Positions 14,764-23,513 are shown, numbered from the stretch's first letter. The stretch is 38,356 nucleotides of DNA from Nitrosopumilus sp. (GCF_025699255.1 NZ_JAILWA010000014.1:1-38356), one strand, 5' to 3'. Numbers and translations: made by a program. Notes: generated by a model not told the origin, from the sequence alone.

Positions 14764-16905
14764 TTGCTAATAAATACAAAAATTATTTCTATACGAAATT
14801 TCGATTTAAAATTAAACCATCTCTTAATAATTGCAATTCTTTCTATATCATTTTCAGTTTCATTTTTACTGAGATCTCAATCATCTGACTTTGGTTGGGA
14901 ACTAAATGAATTTGATCCATTTTTTAATTATAGAGCTACCAATTACATTCTTGATAATGGAATAGCTGCTTATTATGATTGGCATGATGATTTAAGTTGG
15001 TATCCTGATGGTCGTGATGTTTCAAAAACATCTCAAGCTACCTTGCATATTACTACAGCCATTTTTTATTGGATTTTTGGAGGCTCAACTAATCTTTATG
15101 ACTTTACAATTTTATTTCCTGTGATTTTTGGTTCTCTTTCATCAATAGTATTATTTGCTGTAGTACGAGTAATTGGTGGTACAACAGCTGGATTATTTTC
15201 TGCCTTGTTTTTCTCTATTTCTTTACCTATTCTTATTCGAGGCCCTATAGGTTGGTTCAAATCAGAACCTCTTGGATTATTTTTTAGTTTATTCGCAATA
15301 TATTTTCTTTTAAGTGGAATTCATTCAAAAAATAAAGTTGCTATGGTGAAATTAATAGCAGCTGGATTATTTACTATCCTTGGATTATCTGCATGGGGAG
15401 GAAATCAATTTTTCTTAATTCCTATAGGATTACTATTCATGGCTTTACCTTTTTTAAGAAAAGATCATAATTTCCTATTATGGAGTATTCCGCTATTTAC
15501 ATTATCTGTAATTATTTTTTCATTTGGTTTTGAACGACTAAGTTTTAATTTGGCATTTGTAAAAGGACTTGGTGGTCTTTCATTAATTATTCCTACATTT
15601 TTTATTATAATTTGTATTTTCATTCAAAAGAAAAGTAATAAAAATAAAATAAGAAATTGTTTTATATTTTTATTCTCTATTATCATTATTTCATCTAGTC
15701 TTCTAATCTTTAATGTTGATTCAAATTTCCTACCTTTGCCTAGTCATAGGTATCTAAACGCTATTAATCCCTTTTTGACTACAACCGATCCATTAGTTGA
15801 TTCTGTTTCTGAGCATGCAACAACAACTCTCGATCAATCATTTTTGTTTCATTCTGTATTAATGATTTTTTCAGGTTTGGGAATTTGGTTAATTATTAAA
15901 AAAACCCAAACAAAGGATTCTACTTTAATTAAAAATGATATGTTGGTATTTTCATTAATTATTGGTATTATTGGAGTTTACGTTAGTTCAGCTTTTGTTA
16001 GATTAGAAATATTCGCATCTATTTCAATAATAATTTTAGCATCTCTTGGATTAACTATGTTAACAAAGGAATTCTTCAAAAATAATCTAAAATCAAATAA
16101 TTCAAAAAAGAGATTTCTTACATTATCATATGTAGCAGGAATTTTTATTCTTTTGATTATACCATTAGTTTATCCTACCGGAAGTAATGCTATTTCTCTT
16201 ACAAAAAATCCTGCAACCATTCTTAATGGAGGAACTGGTTTTAGTATTGCCACATATGATTGGATTGATTCTTTGAAATGGATCAAAAATAATACATCTG
16301 AAGATGCTGTATTTGCTTCATGGTGGGATTATGGCTATTGGATTTCTACAATGGGAGAACGTGCAACTTTAGCTGATAATGCAACATTAGATACTCAAGT
16401 TATAACTAATATTGCTAAAATATATCTGAGCACTCCTGATGATGCTTGGAATTCATTAAATAAAATGCAAGCTGACTATGTAGTTGTTTTTGTAGCTGGT
16501 GAGAAATTGAATATTGATTCTCCTCAATCATTTTATAGATTAGGTGGGGGAGGAGATGAATCAAAAAAACAATGGTTTATGAGAATTGGAGGATTTGATG
16601 AAACAAAATTTGTACACCCTGACGGTATAAGTGGAACTGATAAATTTTGGAATGATACTTTACTTGGAAATATGTTCCCATTTTCATTATTAGGTTATAT
16701 CAATCCTAATAATTTGAATGATCAATCTTTAACATATGTTCCAGGCATGATTCCAATTTATGAAAAAGAGATAAAATATACTTTTGATGGAAACGGACCT
16801 CTAAGGTTAGTTTATGCATCATCAAGCTTTACAGAAGAAAAAATTGGTCCAATGATTGGTGTTTTTATTTATGAAATAAACAAAGATTATCAGCCAACAT
16901 CTTAA
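14764..16905 (+). CDS. aglB: Oligosaccharyltransferase, STT3/AglB family
   Basis: This 713-residue membrane enzyme transfers lipid-linked glycans to Asn in secreted proteins. About 12 hydrophobic helices fill residues ~20-480. The first external loop contains the acidic motif EFDPFFNYRA and a YDWHDDLSWYPDGRD segment. The C-terminal soluble domain begins with the catalytic-site signature WWDYGYW at residues 520-526. The start is TTG, with a GTAATAAG box about 28 nt upstream. It converges with nop10, leaving only 4 nt between stop codons. The surface repeat protein at the left edge of the window is a plausible kind of substrate. Confidence 0.95.
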   Translation: MLINTKIISIRNFDLKLNHLLIIAILSISFSVSFLLRSQSSDFGWELNEFDPFFNYRATNYILDNGIAAYYDWHDDLSWYPDGRDVSKTSQATLHITTAIFYWIFGGSTNLYDFTILFPVIFGSLSSIVLFAVVRVIGGTTAGLFSALFFSISLPILIRGPIGWFKSEPLGLFFSLFAIYFLLSGIHSKNKVAMVKLIAAGLFTILGLSAWGGNQFFLIPIGLLFMALPFLRKDHNFLLWSIPLFTLSVIIFSFGFERLSFNLAFVKGLGGLSLIIPTFFIIICIFIQKKSNKNKIRNCFIFLFSIIIISSSLLIFNVDSNFLPLPSHRYLNAINPFLTTTDPLVDSVSEHATTTLDQSFLFHSVLMIFSGLGIWLIIKKTQTKDSTLIKNDMLVFSLIIGIIGVYVSSAFVRLEIFASISIIILASLGLTMLTKEFFKNNLKSNNSKKRFLTLSYVAGIFILLIIPLVYPTGSNAISLTKNPATILNGGTGFSIATYDWIDSLKWIKNNTSEDAVFASWWDYGYWISTMGERATLADNATLDTQVITNIAKIYLSTPDDAWNSLNKMQADYVVVFVAGEKLNIDSPQSFYRLGGGGDESKKQWFMRIGGFDETKFVHPDGISGTDKFWNDTLLGNMFPFSLLGYINPNNLNDQSLTYVPGMIPIYEKEIKYTFDGNGPLRLVYASSSFTEEKIGPMIGVFIYEINKDYQPTS

Positions 16906-16909
16906 TTTT

Positions 16910-17065
16910 CTACGAATATCGCTCTGCTAATCTATATCTCATATATTTATCATCTGGGGAAAATTTTGCTGGATGAACAGAAATTGTTTCATGATCACAC
17001 TTTGAACATTTATCTTTTAAAGTATAATGATCACACTTTGAACATTTTCTTAGCAAAAATCTCAT
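16910..17065 (-). CDS. nop10: H/ACA RNP protein Nop10
   Basis: This complete 51-codon gene encodes MRFLLRKC...KCSKCDHE with two CxxC pairs (residues 8-11 and 20-23). It is followed by the conserved HPAKFSPDDKY and a C-terminal RYRLAERYS helix, which are the hallmarks of archaeal Nop10. The protein binds Cbf5 in the H/ACA guide-RNA pseudouridylation complex. It starts one base after the aIF2 alpha stop codon, and the aIF2 alpha-nop10 pairing is widely conserved in archaea. Both metal knuckles are encoded by an identical 21-bp sequence. Confidence 0.95.
   Translation of the reverse strand: MRFLLRKCSKCDHYTLKDKCSKCDHETISVHPAKFSPDDKYMRYRLAERYS
16991..17047 (-). repeat. Two identical 21-bp copies inside nop10
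   Basis: The sequence beginning ATGATCACACTTTG is found at 16991-17011 and exactly again at 17027-17047 (plus-strand positions). The copies are 36 bp apart, in frame, and encode the residues KCSKCDH twice. They form the two halves of the Nop10 zinc ribbon. Confidence 0.9.
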
Positions 17066-17066
17066 T

Positions 17067-17864
17067 TTAATTCTCTCTAGTTTTCTTTGAATCTTCTCTA
17101 GTAAATTTGAATGAACCTTTTTTCTTTGTTATGTTAGTTTCAATTTCTTCTATGATTGGCTTCAATCTTTTTTCAGCTGATTTGAAATCTTCAGATGTAA
17201 TTGAAAGTCTATATTTTGGTGCTCCTAGATATGTAATATCGATCGTAGAGTCTTTTTTTATTACATCTAACAAAGTTTTCTTAATAATTTCAACACCATC
17301 TGATTTATCACTTGTAATTTCCATAATTCCTCTAATTTCTACAGATGGAAGTTTAATTTTAGAACAAATATCTTCAATAACTGTAGCAGTTTTTTTCGTA
17401 ATTTTCAATTCTTTTATAGATTCAATTCCATTTCTACCAATAGATATGAAAGCATCATAAACTGAATCAAATTTTGAATAGATACTATCTTCTAGTTTTT
17501 CAATTTCTTCATCTGATAATTTGGCTTTATCTTGAACATTTTGTAGTAGTGTTTTTCCTTTTTCAAATTTCTTAACTTCTTTTAATTTTTGTTTTTTCTG
17601 ATCTTTTGAAACCTGTTTTAATGAGAGATCAATATCTCCACGTTGAGGATTTACTTTTTTTACAAGAAGTACCTTTTTCTCTCCATCTTTGACAAATCTA
17701 TTAACTGATCTTATCCAACCTGGTGCAATTTCAGAAATATGTAAAAATCCCTGAATATCTTCATACTCGTCTAATGTTACATATGCTCCATGATCCATCA
17801 CTTTGGTAATTGTAGCAAGAACAATCTCTCCTTGTTCTGGCATTTCTTGGATTTCAGTAGACAT
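17067..17864 (-). CDS. eif2a: Translation initiation factor aIF2 subunit alpha
   Basis: This 265-residue protein starts with an S1-type OB fold (residues ~9-85) holding GEIVLATITKVMDHGAYV, GFLHISEIAPGWI and GDIDLSLKQV. A helical domain and the C-terminal alpha/beta domain that binds the gamma subunit follow. A GTAAATTAAT box (17887-17896) lies about 27 nt upstream of the ATG. It forms an operon with nop10. In many archaea this operon also begins with L44e and S27e; here a cobalamin gene lies upstream instead. Confidence 0.97.
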   Translation of the reverse strand: MSTEIQEMPEQGEIVLATITKVMDHGAYVTLDEYEDIQGFLHISEIAPGWIRSVNRFVKDGEKKVLLVKKVNPQRGDIDLSLKQVSKDQKKQKLKEVKKFEKGKTLLQNVQDKAKLSDEEIEKLEDSIYSKFDSVYDAFISIGRNGIESIKELKITKKTATVIEDICSKIKLPSVEIRGIMEITSDKSDGVEIIKKTLLDVIKKDSTIDITYLGAPKYRLSITSEDFKSAEKRLKPIIEEIETNITKKKGSFKFTREDSKKTREN

Positions 17865-17905
17865 TTCTTCTAAAACTCCTTCATATGTAAATTAATGTTT
17901 GCTGA

Positions 17906-18439
17906 TTAGAAATCAATTCCTTTCTTTGCTTTGATACCCTGTTGAAATGGATGTTTTATTTCTCTCATCTCAGTTACTAAATCTGCCTTTTGAATAATCT
18001 CTTCTTTAGCATAATTTCCTGTTAATATCAAATCTACATTATTCGGTTTTGAATTTATTATATCTAAAACATCATTTACTGAAACTAAATCCAGTTTTAT
18101 TGCGTAGTTTATCTCATCTAAAATTACAATATCATAGTTTCCTGATTGAATTTTTTCGTTACTCACTCTGATTGCCTCTTTAGCAATTTTCTCATGATCT
18201 TCTTTTGAACTTTTATCATCAATTATACCTACAAATCCTTTTCCTACTGCCACCATTTCAAATTCTGGTTCAAGTCTTTTGGATGAATCCATTTCTCCAT
18301 AATGCCATGAACCTTTGATAAATTGTATCATGCAAGTTTTTTTCCCATAACCTGCAGCACGTAAAACAATCCCTAACGCTGCGGTAGTTTTGCCTTTTCC
18401 TTTACCAGTATAAACAATAATCAAACCATCTTTTTCCAT
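17906..18439 (-). CDS. cobO: Cob(I)yrinic acid a,c-diamide adenosyltransferase
   Basis: This 177-residue P-loop ATPase of the CobA/CobO/BtuR family attaches the adenosyl group to the corrin cobalt. The Walker A motif GKGKGKTT is at residues 12-19, followed by the characteristic QFIKGSWHYGE and a Walker B-like VILDEINYAI. The ATG at 18439 has a TTTTTAGTAAG box about 24 nt upstream. It is divergent from cbiA, so both come from one 67-nt control region. It is the final step represented in this corrin cluster. Confidence 0.95.
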   Translation of the reverse strand: MEKDGLIIVYTGKGKGKTTAALGIVLRAAGYGKKTCMIQFIKGSWHYGEMDSSKRLEPEFEMVAVGKGFVGIIDDKSSKEDHEKIAKEAIRVSNEKIQSGNYDIVILDEINYAIKLDLVSVNDVLDIINSKPNNVDLILTGNYAKEEIIQKADLVTEMREIKHPFQQGIKAKKGIDF

Positions 18440-18492
18440 AAACTACATTTCATGGATCTTACTAAAAACATTGAGGATCTCATAAATCTATC

Positions 18493-18501
18493 AATTTAAA
18501 T
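18493..18501. promoter_or_regulatory. TATA-like box upstream of cbiA
   Basis: AATTTAAAT lies 22 nt before ATG 18519 and 28 nt before TTG 18525, but too close to ATG 18507. It argues for a shorter CbiA. The core is symmetric and lies in the cobO-cbiA divergent region. Confidence 0.4.
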
Positions 18502-18518
18502 AAAAAATGATTATAGTC

Positions 18519-19880
18519 ATGCAATTGAGAATTCCTAGAATTGTTATTGCAGGTGCAACTAGTGGAGTAGGTAAAACATCAATTACATGTGCAATCATTC
18601 ATTCTTTACAAAAACATGGGTTTTCTGTTCAACCATTCAAAGTAGGACCAGATTACATTGATCCAGGTTATCTTTCAAGTATTTCAAAACATGAGACATA
18701 CAACTTGGATGCATGGTTAATGGGTGAAAATCAACTATTGAATAGTTTTATTTCAAATTCAAAATCAAACATATCTGTTATTGAGGGCGTAATGGGTTAC
18801 TATGATGGTTATAATGGAAATTCAAATTATGCTAGCACTCATCATATTGCATCACTAACAAAATCTCCTGTAATTTTAATTTTGGATGCAAGTAAAACAT
18901 CACGTTCTATTGCTGCAACAGCTTTGGGATTCATAAAATTTCACAAAAATTCCCGAATTGTAGGAATAATTCTAAACAAAATAGGTAGTAAAAAACATGA
19001 GATATTGTGCAAAACCGCTTTAGAAAAAACTAAACTACCTATTATCGGAACAATACCAAAAGATCCTTCATTGACAATGTCCTCTAGATATCTTGGATTA
19101 ATTTCTACTTTAGATAACAAAACTCTAAAAAAACAAATTGAAAAAATTTCAAAAATAATTTCCGAGTACATAGATATCAATCAAATAATCAATATAGCAA
19201 AAAATTCATCTAAACTATCTAAAAAATCAAAACCTTCCACTAAGAAAACAAAAACTACAATAGCTGTTGCATTAGATACATCATTTAATTTCTACTATCA
19301 AGATAATTTAGAAGCATTACGTCGTGAGGGCGCAAATCTAAAATTTTTCAGTCCTGTTAAAGATAAAAAAATTCCAAAATGTGATGGACTTTACATTGGT
19401 GGAGGATTCCCAGAAATTTTAGGAAATACTCTATCAAAAAATCAGACTATGAAAAAATCAATAATGAAATTATCTGAAGATAATCTTCCTATCTATGCTG
19501 AATGTGGTGGATTGATGTATCTCACAAAATCTATTTTGTCTGATAATAAAAAATACAAAATGATTGGTATTTTTGATGCTGAAACTAAAATGACAAAAAA
19601 AATGATGCTAAACTATACTAAAGGCAAAATTATTTCAAAAAACCCAATTTCTGAAAAACTACATCGATTTCAGGGTCACGAGTTCCATTATTCTCAATTA
19701 GACTCTGTTTCATCTGATTCAAAATTTGCTTATTCCTTAGATGTTGGTCAAGGTATTGTTAAACAACGTGATGGCCTAATTCAAGATAATACATTAGCCT
19801 CTTATGGCCATCTGTATTTTGACAGCTCAGATTATGCAAAAATCTTTGTTAAAAACTGTATAAAATATTCAAAAAGCTGA
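18519..19880 (+). CDS. cbiA: Cobyrinic acid a,c-diamide synthase
   Basis: This glutamine-dependent amidase works on corrin side chains a and c. The N-terminal dethiobiotin-synthetase-like domain has the P-loop GATSGVGKT and FKVGPDYIDPGY. The C-terminal class I amidotransferase domain has the nucleophile in YAECGGLMYL (nt 19503-19505) and a terminal SYGHLYF His. The longest ORF begins at ATG 18507, but that start is only about 10 nt from the TTTAAAT box at 18495-18501. ATG 18519 (MQLRIPRIVIAG) or TTG 18525 is more likely, giving about 453 residues. The 3' end overlaps cbiC tail to tail by 12 nt. Confidence 0.95.
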   Translation: MQLRIPRIVIAGATSGVGKTSITCAIIHSLQKHGFSVQPFKVGPDYIDPGYLSSISKHETYNLDAWLMGENQLLNSFISNSKSNISVIEGVMGYYDGYNGNSNYASTHHIASLTKSPVILILDASKTSRSIAATALGFIKFHKNSRIVGIILNKIGSKKHEILCKTALEKTKLPIIGTIPKDPSLTMSSRYLGLISTLDNKTLKKQIEKISKIISEYIDINQIINIAKNSSKLSKKSKPSTKKTKTTIAVALDTSFNFYYQDNLEALRREGANLKFFSPVKDKKIPKCDGLYIGGGFPEILGNTLSKNQTMKKSIMKLSEDNLPIYAECGGLMYLTKSILSDNKKYKMIGIFDAETKMTKKMMLNYTKGKIISKNPISEKLHRFQGHEFHYSQLDSVSSDSKFAYSLDVGQGIVKQRDGLIQDNTLASYGHLYFDSSDYAKIFVKNCIKYSKS

Positions 19881-20510
19881 TTCTGCCCTAATTAATTTGA
19901 AAAGTGCGTTAATTGTAGCTGAAACTGAAGAACTGCCTCCTTTTCTTCCCACATTGGTGATAAATGGCGCTCCTTCCAACTTTGATAATTCTTCCTTAGA
20001 TTCTGTAGCACATATGAATCCCACAGGTATTCCAATAATTAATGCAGGCTTTACAATGCCTTCTTTTACCATCTGAATCACTTCCTGTAGAGCAGTAGGC
20101 GCATTTCCTATGGCTACAACCCCTCCATCAATATCTGAACTTGCTGCCTGCATGGATACCTGGGAGCGAGTTTTACCCTCTTTTTTTGCCAATTCCATGA
20201 TTTCTGGCTTTGAGATATTGCAAATAATGTTATTTCCAAAATCTTTGGGATTTTGTTTGTTCATTCCTCCTATCACTCCATTAACATCAACAACAATACT
20301 GCAACCCTTTTTCAAAGCATTCATTCCGCTTTCAATCGCATCCTTGTGAAAAATTAACCTGTTTTTATCTGCAAAATCAAAATCGGCTGTTGAATGAATA
20401 ATTCTTCTAACTATGGGCCATTCTTTTTCATTAAAGTTATGAGAACCTATTTCATCTTCAATCATTTGCATACTAGCATCTTCAATTGATTGACCTTTCT
20501 TAGTTTGCAT
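19869..20510 (-). CDS. cbiC: Precorrin-8X / cobalt-precorrin-8 methylmutase
   Basis: This 213-residue protein moves the C11 methyl group to C12 to give (cobalt-)hydrogenobyrinate. The catalytic histidine is at H39 in IIHSTADFDFADK. Conserved GVIGGMNKQ, NAPTAL and the PALIIGIPVGF block are all present. Its ATG lies inside the end of cbiX (11-nt overlap), so the two are translationally coupled. It is the last gene of the cbiD-cbiG-cbiX-cbiC operon, and its 3' end overlaps cbiA by 12 nt. Confidence 0.96.
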   Translation of the reverse strand: MQTKKGQSIEDASMQMIEDEIGSHNFNEKEWPIVRRIIHSTADFDFADKNRLIFHKDAIESGMNALKKGCSIVVDVNGVIGGMNKQNPKDFGNNIICNISKPEIMELAKKEGKTRSQVSMQAASSDIDGGVVAIGNAPTALQEVIQMVKEGIVKPALIIGIPVGFICATESKEELSKLEGAPFITNVGRKGGSSSVSATINALFKLIRAESAF

Positions 20511-21252
20511 CTTCTACCTCTTTTGCTCTCTCTAAAATAAGATCAATCATTTTTTGATCTGTACCTATATGTTTTGTAATGAAAGTATTTTTCATATTGG
20601 ATTTTTCAAGTGCTGGTACCAAATCATTATTGATATCAGTTTTAACATGTGCGCCTTCATGTAGAAAATAAAAAACAATAATCAGCACTTTAGGATTGTC
20701 TTTTTCACATTTTTTGATTCCTTCAAAAATATCTGGCTGTTCAATTTCAAGCCAACATCTACTTACATTTCTGTAATTACCTTTTAGTTGGTTTACAATA
20801 TAGTCTAATGACATTTGTGCATTTGGATCTTTACTTCCGTGTCCAATTATCATTACGTCTATTTCGTCATTGGGAAAAGTGATTTCATTTTCTTTTAATG
20901 TAGTAGATATTCTATTTTCAACTACATCTACCAAAGTTTTATGCATGCTCATTTGTTTTGTAACAACAAATTTCACATTGGTATCTTTTTGGAATTTCAT
21001 TACATCAGTAACTGCATTTTTTACTTTTTTTCCAGGATACAAAAAGTAAGGAACAATAGTCAAAGAATCAATATCCTCTTTAAGGCATTTTTTAATTCCA
21101 TCTTCGATATATGGTGGTTCTACCTCAAGAAAGCAATAATCTGTAAAAACATATTCTCCTTTTGCCTTGATTCCTTTACAAATTACATCTAATTCTTCAG
21201 AAGCTTCTCTTTCTCTACTTCCCCTATCAATTAACAATAATCCTCGCTTCAA
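20500..21252 (-). CDS. cbiX: Sirohydrochlorin cobaltochelatase, two-domain CbiX
   Basis: This 250-residue class II chelatase, made of two tandem CbiX domains (~1-125 and ~130-250), should insert Co2+ into sirohydrochlorin. The C-terminal half has the full metal site: GHGSKD (H138), CWLEIEQP (E169) and EGAHVKTD (H202). The N-terminal half keeps the glutamate in CFLEVEPP (E43) but has DRGSR (R10) and PGKKVK (K76) at the two histidine positions. The start is TTG, overlapping the cbiG stop by 4 nt. Placement among cobalt-pathway genes supports cobalt rather than iron as the metal. Confidence 0.9.
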   Translation of the reverse strand: MKRGLLLIDRGSREREASEELDVICKGIKAKGEYVFTDYCFLEVEPPYIEDGIKKCLKEDIDSLTIVPYFLYPGKKVKNAVTDVMKFQKDTNVKFVVTKQMSMHKTLVDVVENRISTTLKENEITFPNDEIDVMIIGHGSKDPNAQMSLDYIVNQLKGNYRNVSRCWLEIEQPDIFEGIKKCEKDNPKVLIIVFYFLHEGAHVKTDINNDLVPALEKSNMKNTFITKHIGTDQKMIDLILERAKEVEDAN

Positions 21253-22307
21253 TTCAAAATCCTCGCTATGGCTATAGTCAAATTAGGAGGGAATTTTTGC
21301 TTTTCTACTATTAACTCTCCTTCTGATATTTTGATCGCAGCAGCTTCAGAAACACTTGCTGTTCCTTCAAACACTTTTACAGTTTCAGAGGGATTTGGTG
21401 CAGAAATTAATGCCAATTCTTTCCTGTCTACATATTCTACTGGAATTTTCATCTCTTTACCAAGATCTATTAATCCCTGAACATCTTGTGGTTTTTTGAT
21501 TGATACTAATTTTGCAATTGATTTAGAACTTAGTTTGAATTTATCTAAACAAAAATTGATCCCTTCTCTAATAGTATCTTTTGAAGTATCCCAATGTAAT
21601 CCTATTCCAATAACTAAACTTGGAGGTCGATAAATTACTGATTCCATTGCTATTTCATCACCAATGATCTTATCTGTAATTATTAGATGCCCTTTAGATC
21701 CAGATTTTTTTAAATCTTCAATGTTATCATAAATCACAACATTTTTTGGCAATTTTTTATACCACTTTTTGTTTCCTGTTTCTTGCAATACTCCTATTGG
21801 TTCATCGTTTACCATGTGGGCACTGATTTTTGTTACTGTCGAGTCATCTTCGATTTTCCAATCAAATTCCCTTCCTACCAAATCAACTGCAATTGTTTTG
21901 TTTACATCAGCTGCAGTTGTAATTACAGGCAATGCTTTCAATTTAGATGCAATTTCTTCAGTAAGTTTATTGGCCCCTCCAATATGTCCAGACAAAACAC
22001 TAATCACAAAATTTGTTTTATCGTCAATGACTATTACCGCAGGATCTGTTTTTTTATCTTTCAAATATGGTGCAATTAATCTAATTACTGCACCCAAAGA
22101 AAAAATACAGATTAAAGCATTACTGTTTTTGAAAAGTTCAACAATTTTATCTGATGTAGGCTCAGAATACCAAGTAATTTTTGGTGCTTCATTAGCTAGT
22201 TTTGATGGTGCATATACGCTCCAATCTGGAAATAATTGCTTCAGATTTTCTCCTATGTTTACCCCATTTTTTGTAATGGCAAGAACTGAAGTTTTTTCCA
22301 CAATCAA
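21249..22307 (-). CDS. cbiG: Cobalt-precorrin-5A hydrolase
   Basis: This 352-residue protein opens the delta-lactone of cobalt-precorrin-5A, releasing acetaldehyde. The N-terminal domain includes ICIFSLGAVIRLIAPYLKDK and the signature VISVLSGHIGGANKLT. The C-terminal CobE-like domain contains VIGIGLHWDTS and ends with a PNPSETV block and the conserved AAAIKISEG. The start is TTG. It lies 25 nt after cbiD and overlaps cbiX by 4 nt. CbiG is a marker of the cobalt-early (anaerobic-type) pathway. Confidence 0.95.
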   Translation of the reverse strand: MIVEKTSVLAITKNGVNIGENLKQLFPDWSVYAPSKLANEAPKITWYSEPTSDKIVELFKNSNALICIFSLGAVIRLIAPYLKDKKTDPAVIVIDDKTNFVISVLSGHIGGANKLTEEIASKLKALPVITTAADVNKTIAVDLVGREFDWKIEDDSTVTKISAHMVNDEPIGVLQETGNKKWYKKLPKNVVIYDNIEDLKKSGSKGHLIITDKIIGDEIAMESVIYRPPSLVIGIGLHWDTSKDTIREGINFCLDKFKLSSKSIAKLVSIKKPQDVQGLIDLGKEMKIPVEYVDRKELALISAPNPSETVKVFEGTASVSEAAAIKISEGELIVEKQKFPPNLTIAIARILN

Positions 22308-22332
22308 AACCTTTCAACTTTAATAAAATACC

Positions 22333-23421
22333 TTACTGTTCAGATTTTCTAGCTAAAATATTTCCTTCAAAATCAAACAATATGACATCGATTGGAACTT
22401 TTTCTTCAGAGTATTTTCTCATATGCTTGTACGTCTCGGCACAAATTAAGTCAAAAAATCCTTTGATCTTATTCTCTTGAATAATTTCTGAAACATGTCT
22501 TGCGGTATTTGCTTTTTTAATCTCTTGAATAACCGTTTCATTTGCATTGCATTTTTGAGCTAATTCTGCTAAAAAACCCATATCTACTTTGGAACCTTTA
22601 ACATGAGTTTGTTTAACTCCTGCAGCCATTTTTGCTAACTTTCCAATGAACCCAACAACATATGCTCTTTTGATGTTTTTTCTACTGCATTGTTGAATCG
22701 TATATCCTGAGAAATCTCCCATCTGTACAAAGCAATGATCTGGCAAATCTACAATTTTCTTTGCAAAATCTTCACTTCTACCGCCAGTAGTAAGTACTAC
22801 CATATCATTTCCCATCGCAAGTGCAACATCCAAATTCTGTCTTATTGATGCAGCATAAGATGCAGTTGAAAACGGAATTACTATTCCACTTGTCCCTAAA
22901 ATTGAAATTCCATTAATAATTCCTAATCTTGGATTATCTGTTTTAGGACCCAATTCTTTTCCTTTAGGTACTGAAATTACTACTCTGACTCCTTTTTTCA
23001 GCAAAATCTCTTTTCCTATTTCTCTAATGTTTTCAATAATCATTTTCTTTGGAACTGGATTTATGGCAGGCTTGTTGATTTCTAAACCCAATCCCGGTTT
23101 TGTTACTATACCTACGCCCTCCCCGCCATCAATTTCGATTTCATTAATTTTTTCAGTTAATGCCAACTCTACAATAATTTCTGCCCCATGAGTTACATCA
23201 GGATCATCCCCGCCATTTTTTATCACCGAACATCTTGCTTTTTCAGATTCAAATTCGCATGAATGTACCGGAATTTGAATTGATGATTTTTTAGGAAGTA
23301 AAATATCTACACTCTCAATTTTTTTCTGATTAATTATTGATAATAACGCCGCTTTTGACGCTGCAGTAGCAGAACTTCCTGTAGTGTAACCCGTCTTTAG
23401 TTTTGCTTTTTCCTCTTCCAC
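22333..23421 (-). CDS. cbiD: Cobalt-precorrin-5B C1-methyltransferase
   Basis: This 362-residue protein methylates C1 of the corrin ring using S-adenosylmethionine. The N-terminus carries LKTGYTTGSSATAASKAAL, the CbiD signature, followed by KNGGDDPDVTHG and a glycine-rich DGGEGVGIVTKPGLG. Length matches the family. The start is GTG; a GTTAATAC box lies about 25 nt upstream (23443-23450), consistent with a leaderless start of the operon cbiD-cbiG-cbiX-cbiC. Confidence 0.96.
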   Translation of the reverse strand: MEEEKAKLKTGYTTGSSATAASKAALLSIINQKKIESVDILLPKKSSIQIPVHSCEFESEKARCSVIKNGGDDPDVTHGAEIIVELALTEKINEIEIDGGEGVGIVTKPGLGLEINKPAINPVPKKMIIENIREIGKEILLKKGVRVVISVPKGKELGPKTDNPRLGIINGISILGTSGIVIPFSTASYAASIRQNLDVALAMGNDMVVLTTGGRSEDFAKKIVDLPDHCFVQMGDFSGYTIQQCSRKNIKRAYVVGFIGKLAKMAAGVKQTHVKGSKVDMGFLAELAQKCNANETVIQEIKKANTARHVSEIIQENKIKGFFDLICAETYKHMRKYSEEKVPIDVILFDFEGNILARKSEQ

Positions 23422-23483
23422 ATTGATTGTATTAATTTTGTAGTATTAACTCTTATTTCACATTTTTTATATTCTTCAAATAG

Positions 23484-23491
23484 ATTTAAAA
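23484..23491 (+). promoter_or_regulatory. TATA-like box for the epimerase-like gene
   Basis: ATTTAAAA is centred 26-27 nt upstream of the ATG at 23514. It is one of the clearest core promoters in the window. Confidence 0.5.
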
Positions 23492-23513
23492 TCAAAATAA
23501 ATCTTATTCTTTT

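Noticed and set aside
18507..18518. ATG at 18507 as the cbiA start
   Set aside because: It lies only about 10 nt from the TATA-like box, and adds MIIV before the usual start of the family.
21769..22323. 184-codon plus-strand ORF opposite cbiG
   Set aside because: The cbiG frame has clear family motifs; the opposite ORF has none and would overlap it fully.
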